A stretch of 64,000 nt of DNA from JAEUHZ01 sp964552795 (GTDB lineage: Bacteria > Planctomycetota > UBA1135 > GCA-002686595): NCBI GenBank assembly GCA_964552795.1, contig CAZKIO010000003.1, positions 124,001-188,000 of the forward strand, written 5' to 3'. The notes under the pieces were generated by a model. The model made no database searches. It saw nothing but the letters and a program-made list of their open reading frames with translations, and had not been told where the DNA came from. Both the position numbers and the translations under genes were made by a program. Of this stretch, positions 46,609 through 53,502 are shown piece after piece; position 1 is the first letter of the stretch, and each line of letters begins with the position of its first letter.

Positions 46609-49266
46609 ATGAAGATCCTGCACGCTCTCGCCCTCGCCTGCTGCCTGCTGCCCGCCGCCGCGCCCGCCCAGCAGAGCGCCGCGCCGCTCGACGCGCCGCT
46701 CGTGACGCTCGACCAGCGCGGCCGGTACGGCGTCGTCCTGGACTTCGACAACGACGGCTGGATGGACGCCGTGTCGTGGTGGTGGCAGAGCGGCTACATC
46801 ACACACGTCACCCTCAAGGGCTGGCGCAACGACGGGACCGGCAAGCTCGTCGAGATCTGGTCGATGAACGTCAACGTGAACAACGGGACCTCGTCGCCGC
46901 CGTCCTCCGGCGCCAGCCTGCGCATGTTCACGTGCAACCTCGACTCCGACGGGTTCACGGACTTCTACTTCGTGATCGACGGGTACCAGCTCCTCGCGAT
47001 GCGCGCGCTGCGCTCGCGCGGGCTGCTGGCGCCCGAGGTCGTCACGCGCTACTCGCTGGGCGTGACCGGATCGGTCAACTCGATGCACGCCGTCGTGACC
47101 GACTTCACCGGCGACGGGATGGCGGACGTGGCCTACGCGCGCGATACGACCCTGTACTTCCTCGAGTACGTCGCGACGCAGAGCTACCTGCAGGAGCGGT
47201 CCCAGAGCTACCCGTTCGGCGGCTTGCAGAGCATCCAGGCCCTGTTCCAGGTCGACGCGAACGGCGACGCGACGCCGGACGTCTGCGCCATCTCGGGCAA
47301 CGTCGTGAAGCTCATCCAGGTCGAGAACTGCCTCCCGGTCGCGACGCTCGGACTGACGCAGGCCATCGGCGCGGACCACATGCCGGCGGCGGGCGACCTC
47401 GACGGCGACGGCGACCAGGACATCGTGATCTGGGACATGACGCGCTACGTCGTGCTGCGGCGCACCGGCCCGCTGACCTGGGCCGTCGAGCCGCCGGTCA
47501 CCGGCGGGCCCGCCGAGCAGCTCTTCGACGTGGACAGCGACGGCGACCTCGACGGCGTGTGCTGCGGGGGAGGCGGCGGGTATTCGACGCCCGACAACGT
47601 GATCCCGTCGATCATGCGCGTCTCGCTGAACGACGGCACGGGCGCGTTCGCGCCGGCGATCGAGAAGGACTGGCTCGGATCCGACCACCTGGCGGGCATC
47701 GCGGACCTCGACCACGACGGCGACTTCGACGTGATCGCCGGGCGCTGCATCTTGTACGCGCGCGGGCCGCTGGCGGACGTGCTGCAGCCGCCGATCGGGA
47801 CGGGCGTGAAGCTCGAACGCTCCACCGTCGACTTCGACGGCGACGCCGATCCGGACTTCGGCTTCGGCTACCGGCCGATGGAGCGCAACCTGGGCGAGGG
47901 GCTGTGCTCGGCCTACGACGCGGTCTTCCCGGCCCCGCCCGCCGGCACGACCTTCGTCGGCCCGGGCTGGCCCGGCGACTTCGACCGCGACGGCGACGTC
48001 GACCTCATCGTCAAGCACATGGCGGGCACGACGCTGCTGGCGCAGCGGCTCCTGCTGAACCTGGGCGGCGGAACGTTCATCGACGGCGGCGACGCCGGGC
48101 CCGCGGGCGTCGACTTCAACCCGGGGATCGGCAACGGCGACGCGCCCGAATCGAGCCTCGCGATCGACACCGACGGCGACGGCGACGCGGATCTCGTGAC
48201 GCGCACCAGCGTCCCCGGCACGCCGCCTTCCAGCCGGATCTGGTGGAACGACGGGACGGGGCGCTTCACCGCCGGTCCCGAGTTCCCCGGCGAGCGCGTC
48301 CACGCCATCGCCGACCTGAACGGTGACGGCCTGCCGGACCTGTGCTTCGTCGACACCACGCTGGGCGTGCGCCTCGCGCAAAGCGCCGGGAGCTTCGGGA
48401 CGGCCGTGTACTTCGCGGCGCTCGATCCCTACCTCGGGCGGATCGTCGTCGCGGATCTGGACGCCGACGGCGATCGCGACCTCGCGATGATGGGCGTCAA
48501 CTACCTGCAGCTCTACTGGAACGACGGCACGGGCGGGTTCACGAACGAGGAGTTCTGGCAGGTCGCGATCCCGGCCAACGACACCACGCCGCGCCGTGTG
48601 TGGAGCACGGACCTCAACGGCGACGGTCTCGCCGATCTCCTCGTCACGCCGGCGCGCTACGTCACGAACGGCATCCGGGTCGTGCTGCGCGCGCCCGACA
48701 ACGGCGGGTTCCTGCCTCCGTTCTCGCAGATCGTGTACGCGTCCTCCGGCGCCACGGGGATCGTCACCGACGGCGTGCTGCGCGACGTCGACGGGGACGG
48801 GGACGTGGATCTCGTCACCGACCGGCTCGTGCGCAACGGCACGCACTTCGGCCCCGACGCCGGGCGCCGTCGCCAGGTCGGCACGGGCTGGGCCGGCACG
48901 GGCGGCCTGTTCCCGATCTTCGGCGCGCGCGGTCCGTTCCGGCTCGGCGAGGCGGCCGAGCTGCGCATCACGAACGCGCTCGGCGGCGCGAGCGGCATCG
49001 TGACCGTTTCGTGGGCGGCCGAGCCGGTCGTGCCGTTCGCCGGCGGGCCGATGCAGCTCGCGCCGCGCGAACGCATCTACGCGACGATCCCGTTCACGAC
49101 GACGGGGAACGCGCTGGAGCCCGGGACAGGAACGTGGAAGCTGCCGTACACCGTGCCCGGCTACACGGTCGGACGCACGAAGGCGTACATCGCCGAGATC
49201 CAGGACCCCGGCGCTCCCGTGGGCGTGGCCCGCACGAACCGGCTGCTCGTGACCTACGGGCCCTGA
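46609..49266 (+). CDS. secreted FG-GAP/VCBS repeat protein
   Basis: This 885-residue protein has a cleavable signal (LALACCLLPAAAPAQ). About 14 calcium-binding D-x-D-x-D-G-x-x-D repeats follow, for example DFDNDGWMDAV, DLDGDGDQDIV, DFDRDGDVDLI, DLNGDGLPDLC and DVDGDGDVDLV. They are spaced 45-70 residues apart, consistent with one or two seven-bladed propellers. The last 130 residues form a separate beta-rich domain (LGEAAELRITNALGGASGIVTVSWAAEP). Such proteins bind Ca2+ and often surface polysaccharide or protein. The start follows GAGGAG. It is divergent from the lipoprotein gene across a 173-base gap. Confidence 0.88.
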   Translation: MKILHALALACCLLPAAAPAQQSAAPLDAPLVTLDQRGRYGVVLDFDNDGWMDAVSWWWQSGYITHVTLKGWRNDGTGKLVEIWSMNVNVNNGTSSPPSSGASLRMFTCNLDSDGFTDFYFVIDGYQLLAMRALRSRGLLAPEVVTRYSLGVTGSVNSMHAVVTDFTGDGMADVAYARDTTLYFLEYVATQSYLQERSQSYPFGGLQSIQALFQVDANGDATPDVCAISGNVVKLIQVENCLPVATLGLTQAIGADHMPAAGDLDGDGDQDIVIWDMTRYVVLRRTGPLTWAVEPPVTGGPAEQLFDVDSDGDLDGVCCGGGGGYSTPDNVIPSIMRVSLNDGTGAFAPAIEKDWLGSDHLAGIADLDHDGDFDVIAGRCILYARGPLADVLQPPIGTGVKLERSTVDFDGDADPDFGFGYRPMERNLGEGLCSAYDAVFPAPPAGTTFVGPGWPGDFDRDGDVDLIVKHMAGTTLLAQRLLLNLGGGTFIDGGDAGPAGVDFNPGIGNGDAPESSLAIDTDGDGDADLVTRTSVPGTPPSSRIWWNDGTGRFTAGPEFPGERVHAIADLNGDGLPDLCFVDTTLGVRLAQSAGSFGTAVYFAALDPYLGRIVVADLDADGDRDLAMMGVNYLQLYWNDGTGGFTNEEFWQVAIPANDTTPRRVWSTDLNGDGLADLLVTPARYVTNGIRVVLRAPDNGGFLPPFSQIVYASSGATGIVTDGVLRDVDGDGDVDLVTDRLVRNGTHFGPDAGRRRQVGTGWAGTGGLFPIFGARGPFRLGEAAELRITNALGGASGIVTVSWAAEPVVPFAGGPMQLAPRERIYATIPFTTTGNALEPGTGTWKLPYTVPGYTVGRTKAYIAEIQDPGAPVGVARTNRLLVTYGP

Positions 49267-49281
49267 GCACGTCGCGCAACG

Positions 49282-50133
49282 CTAGCGCGCGTTCAACTGC
49301 GCGAGCTGCTGGCGCGCGCCGGCGAGCGTGGATTGCAGCGCGGGCGGCGAGCCCTGCGCCTCGATGTCGCGGATGATCGCCGCGAAGCGCCGCTTGGCCT
49401 CCTCGACGCCGCCGTTCTGTGCCTGCAGGTAGGCGCCGAAGAACCGCGCGCTCCAGCGCTCGTTCTCCGGATAGTCCGAGCGCTGCGCGATGCTCTGGTA
49501 GGCCGCGTCGGCTTCGTCCACGCGCCCCGCGAACCCCAAAGCGTTCGCGTAGTTGGCGTCGAAGCGCCACGGATCGATCTTCACGCGGCCGCGCCAGCGG
49601 TCGAGCGCGGCGACCGCCTGCGCCGGATCGCTGGTCAGGAGTTCGCCGGCCAGGTCCTCGAGTTGCCCGGCGGCGCGCGGATCGTCCGGGAACATCTGCA
49701 GGAAGCGTTCGCGCAGCTCGTTGCGCTCCCGCAGAGCCTGTGGATTGTTGATTCCGTACGTCGAGCGGTTCTGTGCGAGGCGCGCGAGCAGCGCGTCGGC
49801 GTCGCCCAGCGCATCCACGGGCGTTCGCAGCCGCTTGAGATCGGCGATCTCGCGCTCGAGGCGCTCGAGCCGTTGCGCCGTGTCCGGGTCGGTGGTCGTG
49901 GGGCGCGAGGCCGAGACGGGCGTCCGTTCCGCGCCGTCGGGAGCAGCGAGGTTGCGCTCCAGGTTCTCGAGGCGCCGTTGGAGCGCGGCCACGGTCCGCG
50001 CGAGGTCGCCGATGGTTTCTGTTTGCTCGGAGGCGGCTCCCGGCGGTGCTCGCTCGGGCTGGAGGGCGGCGACGTAGCCGACGGCCGCGGCGAGCAGCGC
50101 CACGATGATTGCGATGAGGAGGGCCTTGCCCAT
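49282..50133 (-). CDS. membrane-anchored coiled-coil protein with TPR-like C terminus
   Basis: This 283-residue protein has an N-terminal helix (ALLIAIIVALLAAAVGYVAAL), a coiled coil at about 40-105 (TVAALQRRLENLERNL; RLERLEREIADLKRLR), and a helical repeat region of TPR type (DPWRFDANYANALGFAGRVDEADAAYQSIA). This architecture suggests an assembly or scaffold protein on the membrane's outer face. I cannot name a family. It ends 15 bases after the FG-GAP gene in convergent orientation. Confidence 0.65.
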   Translation of the reverse strand: MGKALLIAIIVALLAAAVGYVAALQPERAPPGAASEQTETIGDLARTVAALQRRLENLERNLAAPDGAERTPVSASRPTTTDPDTAQRLERLEREIADLKRLRTPVDALGDADALLARLAQNRSTYGINNPQALRERNELRERFLQMFPDDPRAAGQLEDLAGELLTSDPAQAVAALDRWRGRVKIDPWRFDANYANALGFAGRVDEADAAYQSIAQRSDYPENERWSARFFGAYLQAQNGGVEEAKRRFAAIIRDIEAQGSPPALQSTLAGARQQLAQLNAR

Positions 50134-50277
50134 GAGGTTTCTCGATTCTCGGGAGCGCCTCGCCGGCGACCCCGTTCCGAGCCGGCGGTGAGACGCGGCC
50201 GTGGCGGGCGTCTTCCGGCCGAGTCGCGCACGACTCTAACGCGGGCGCTGCGCCTGAGGTCAAGCGGCAGACGGTGT

Positions 50278-50303
50278 CGGTACGGAGCCACGGTACGGAG
50301 CCA
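50278..50303. repeat. tandem direct repeat, two exact 13-base copies
   Basis: The unit CGGTACGGAGCCA occurs twice without a gap (50278-50290 and 50291-50303). It lies in the 187-base gap upstream of the coiled-coil gene and downstream of the 142-residue gene, so it could be a paired operator site or replication slippage. Confidence 0.6.
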
Positions 50304-50320
50304 GGCTCGACCGCGACGGA

Positions 50321-50749
50321 TCAGGGAATGCCTTGCGGCGCCCTGACGAGGACCCACGCGCCGCGGCCGCCGTGGATCCTTCCGTACGAGATCCACCAGT
50401 TCGCGTGATCCGGGTCGGATTCGTAGACCCGCTCGGGCAGGACGACCAGCGTGTGCGGCGTGCCGATCAGCCCGCCGTCGAACGTATCCTCCAACTTCTC
50501 CGCGCGATCCGGAGCGATCCCCGCCATCGGCTGCGCTCCTTCCCAACCGGGCCCGATCAGCACGATGCGGCCGGGCAATTTCATCTGGCGTTGCTCCGAG
50601 AAGCGCACGGCCTGCTCGACGACGTCGCGCCAAGCTGGCGGCAGCGGCGGGGCCAGGCGATCCCACGCGGACCACGCGAGCGCGAGCGCGAGCAGCACCC
50701 CGGCCGCGATCAGTCCGCTGCGGATCGAGCGGTTCTCCTTCCGTTTCAC
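50321..50749 (-). CDS. small single-helix membrane protein of unknown function
   Basis: This 142-residue protein has a basic N terminus, one membrane helix (SGLIAAGVLLALALAWSAW), and a soluble domain containing GRIVLIGPGWEG and TPHTLVVLPERVYESDPDHANWWISYGRIHGG. No family is recognised. It starts with GTG overlapping the EamA transporter stop (GTGA), so the pair is co-translated. Confidence 0.6.
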   Translation of the reverse strand: MKRKENRSIRSGLIAAGVLLALALAWSAWDRLAPPLPPAWRDVVEQAVRFSEQRQMKLPGRIVLIGPGWEGAQPMAGIAPDRAEKLEDTFDGGLIGTPHTLVVLPERVYESDPDHANWWISYGRIHGGRGAWVLVRAPQGIP

Positions 50750-51639
50750 AGTTCTGCTCCCGTGTCCATCCGGGCGCCCGGATGGCGCACGCGAAGCGGG
50801 TACGGTACCACCGCCAGCGCGACGCCGACCAGGACCAGCACGCCGCTCGCGAGGAATCGCGCGCTGGCGATCTCACCCAGCAACAGCACTCCGCCCGCGC
50901 CCGCAATCACCGGCACGGCGAGTTGTGCGACCGCTGCGCGCGCCGTGCCGAGCGTCGGCAGCGCTGCGTACCAGATCGCGTAGCCGACGCCCGACGTGAT
51001 CGCGCCCGACGTCGCCGCAAGCAGCAATCCGGGACCGCTCACGCTCCGCGCGGACCAGCCGATCGCGCTCGCGGCGAGCGCGAAAGGCACGGACAGCACG
51101 AAGTTCTGGGCTGTGCTCGCCAGCGGACGCTGGCTGCCGCGGCCGAGCAGCGAGTAGACGCCCCACGCGACGCCAGCGAGCGCCATGAGAGCCGCGCCGG
51201 CCGGATCCGGCGCCGACGCGCCCGGCAGCAACAGCCACGCGAGGCCTCCGAGCGCGAGCGCGAGTCCGATCCACTGTCTCGCGCGCAGCCGCTCTCCGCG
51301 CGCGAGCGCGCTGCCGATCATGGTCGCCTGGACGCAGCCGAACAGGACGAGCGCGCCGACGCCCGCGGAGATGCGCAGGTAGGCCAGCGAGAACGCGATC
51401 GCGTAGGCGAACAACGCCAGCGCGCCGGTCCAGCTTCCGCCGCCGAGCCGCCCGCCCCGGCCGCGCACCAGCAGCCACAAGACGGCCGCGCCGGCGACGA
51501 TCCGCACCGACGTGAACGACTCCGCGTCGATGAGGCGCGGGCCGAGCGCGGCGCGGCAGAGCAGCGAGTTGGCGGCGAATGCGCACAGCGCCAATAGGGT
51601 CAGGACCGCGGTGCGCCGCGCGCTCGCTCCGGCGGTCAT
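50746..51639 (-). CDS. EamA/DMT-family transporter
   Basis: This 297-residue protein has ten predicted membrane helices arranged as two EamA repeats. Recognisable segments are LCAFAANSLLCRAAL, SFTSVRIVAGAAVLWLL, GLALALGGLAWLLLPG, GVAWGVYSLLGRGSQ, and AVAQLAVPVIAGAGGVLLLGE. DMT carriers export or import small metabolites, and the substrate cannot be inferred. The ATG at 51639 is preferred over a longer start because the additional 40 residues are low-complexity. It overlaps the downstream small membrane protein gene. Confidence 0.88.
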   Translation of the reverse strand: MTAGASARRTAVLTLLALCAFAANSLLCRAALGPRLIDAESFTSVRIVAGAAVLWLLVRGRGGRLGGGSWTGALALFAYAIAFSLAYLRISAGVGALVLFGCVQATMIGSALARGERLRARQWIGLALALGGLAWLLLPGASAPDPAGAALMALAGVAWGVYSLLGRGSQRPLASTAQNFVLSVPFALAASAIGWSARSVSGPGLLLAATSGAITSGVGYAIWYAALPTLGTARAAVAQLAVPVIAGAGGVLLLGEIASARFLASGVLVLVGVALAVVPYPLRVRHPGARMDTGAEL

Positions 51640-51706
51640 CCCGTCCGCTCCGATCGGGGCGCGCGGACCAAGACGGGACACTGCGCTGCCCGGCGGCGCA
51701 CGGACG

Positions 51707-52162
51707 CTAGGGGCTGAGGGATCCCAGCACGAACTCGAGGATCCCGTTGAAGACGGCATCGCCCAGCACGGCGCGATTGGAGATCTCGACCGCGTGCGGG
51801 ACGGCCTCGCTCCCGCGCGGACCGCTGGGGGTGCGCGCGTGGCCGGAGGTCTGCAGCTTCGCGATCTCTCCGCCGTCGAACCAGATCAACGCGCACTTCA
51901 GGCAGGCGTCCAGCTCGATCGCCCCGGATGCGCCCGGCCTGGCCCACACGTGGAACGGCGCGGAGCAGTTCGGGCAGGCGCGGTGCGTCGAGCGCGCGCC
52001 CGCGCCGGCCTGCTTCCACAGTTCCTCCATCGCGGCCGCGTCCAGGTGGAGGCGCAGCGCGTTCCCGCGCATCAGCACGCCGCGGCAGGCGGCGCACGTC
52101 CAGCTCGCACCCGTTTCCAGGGCCTTCGCCGTGAGCTCCGTCGGGCAGGCGGGGCAACGCAC
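51707..52162 (-). CDS. TFIIB-type zinc-ribbon protein
   Basis: This 151-residue soluble protein has two paired Cys knuckles: CPAC...CAAC at the N terminus with a helical ALRLHLDAAAMEELWKQ, and CPNC...CLKC followed by IWFDGGEIAKL. This is the layout of the zf-TFIIB family, whose function in bacteria is unknown. The C-terminal helical tail ends in NGILEFVLGSLSP. The GTG start at 52162 is preceded by TATGGTGGAGG, which could be a -10 element with a very short or absent leader. Confidence 0.75.
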   Translation of the reverse strand: MRCPACPTELTAKALETGASWTCAACRGVLMRGNALRLHLDAAAMEELWKQAGAGARSTHRACPNCSAPFHVWARPGASGAIELDACLKCALIWFDGGEIAKLQTSGHARTPSGPRGSEAVPHAVEISNRAVLGDAVFNGILEFVLGSLSP

Positions 52163-52206
52163 GCCTCCACCATAGCAAGTGTCCGCGGCGGTGCGAGCCT
52201 GAGGGC

Positions 52207-53502
52207 TCACGGACAGAACGTGACCGCGACGCCGTTCGTCGCGTCGAAGTTCGCGCCGCCGGCGGCCGGATCGCGGTACACGTACTGGAAGTACCACGTC
52301 GTCCCCGGAGAAACCGCGTACGGCCCCGATCCCAGCGGCGGCAGCGCGAAATCGACGGTGCGGTCGAGGAAGCCGCTCGCATTGGAATTCTGGATCGGGC
52401 CCAGCCGCTGGAACGGCGGCGCCACGCAGCGCGTGCCGTTGCCCCACGGCGTCTGTCCCTGGGCCGAGCCGTAGATCAGGCTCCCGGCCTGGTTGGGCGG
52501 CGTGTTCGTCACCAGGAAGCGCAGGCTGTTGGCGCCGATCGAGGTCGATCCGCTCGTCGTCAGCATCGCGCCCTGCCCGGCGGAGTTCGCCGTGGTCGCG
52601 CAGTACAGGTCGACGTCGTGACAGCCGCCGTAGCGCACCTCGTCGACGTGGCGGATCACGGTGCGCAGCGTGACCTCGGCCGCGCGCTGCGCCGTCGGCC
52701 ACGGGATGCCGGAGCCGACGTGCACGTGCCCCGCCGCGATGCACCAGTCGGGGCTGCCGGGCGTGGCGTGCAGCGACTGGTACCAGCAGCCGTGGTAGGC
52801 CATGTAGCCCGACAGGAAGCCGCCCGAGCTCTGGCTGAAGCAGATGAACGCGTTGAGGCCCAGGTTGGCGTCGATCACGTCGTCCACGATCTCCTGCACC
52901 GGCAGCGTCGAGAGGCGCAGGTGCCCGGCGGGCACGCTGGCGTCGGGCGGCGACGGCGTCGGCTGGAGCGGCGCCATGTAGTCGTTCGTCCAGGAGGAGA
53001 AGTTGTAGCTGTTCATCTCCACCTCCCAGCTCAGCGCGGCGCCCGTGCGGCTGTGGGTGATGATCGCGATCGGCTGGTGCGAGTTGACGATCGGCCAGAA
53101 ATCGGCCGACGTGTCCTGGTAGTCGACCGTCAGGTCGCCGGTGCCCGCACCGCAGCTCGTGCAGGTCGGCGGGCTGAACTCGGGGAAGTAGGCGTACACG
53201 TCGTACCCGCGGTTCTCCCAGTTCTGTCCGATCCAGCCCTGCGGGTTTTGCGCCGGATTCGGCGAGAAGCGCCGGACGGCCTCGTTCGAGGGCGGCCAGT
53301 AGCCGGTCAACACGATCGCGCGGCGCGTGCCCAGCGCGGCCTGAGCGCCGGGCGCCGCGGGCTGCGTGAGGTTCGTCTGCGGCGTCGCGAGGCGCCGCAC
53401 TCCGGGGCCGCTCGCTCCGCGCTGCGCGAGCGCGGGAACGGCGGCCGTGACGAGGGCCAGCAGCGCAAGAGCTGCGAGGGGACGGGAGCGTGTCGCGTGC
53501 AT
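52207..53502 (-). CDS. secreted pyroglutamyl-peptidase-like protein with planctomycete-type C-terminal domain
   Basis: This 431-residue protein has a signal peptide (ALALLALVTAAVPALAQ). The middle domain resembles peptidase family C15: RAIVLTGYWPPSNEA at the start, LSTLPVQEIVDDV, then FSQSSGGFLSGYMAYHGCWY and AGHVHVG. The Cys nucleophile of C15 would fall at Ser in FLSGY, while the His in GHVHVG is kept. The C-terminal 130 residues (LYCATTANSAGQGAML ... TWYFQYVYRDPAAGG) belong to a Cys-rich beta domain repeated in many planctomycete exoproteins. C15 assignment is tentative. The gene head overlaps the first codons of the longest PEP carboxylase reading frame on the other strand. Confidence 0.55.
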   Translation of the reverse strand: MHATRSRPLAALALLALVTAAVPALAQRGASGPGVRRLATPQTNLTQPAAPGAQAALGTRRAIVLTGYWPPSNEAVRRFSPNPAQNPQGWIGQNWENRGYDVYAYFPEFSPPTCTSCGAGTGDLTVDYQDTSADFWPIVNSHQPIAIITHSRTGAALSWEVEMNSYNFSSWTNDYMAPLQPTPSPPDASVPAGHLRLSTLPVQEIVDDVIDANLGLNAFICFSQSSGGFLSGYMAYHGCWYQSLHATPGSPDWCIAAGHVHVGSGIPWPTAQRAAEVTLRTVIRHVDEVRYGGCHDVDLYCATTANSAGQGAMLTTSGSTSIGANSLRFLVTNTPPNQAGSLIYGSAQGQTPWGNGTRCVAPPFQRLGPIQNSNASGFLDRTVDFALPPLGSGPYAVSPGTTWYFQYVYRDPAAGGANFDATNGVAVTFCP

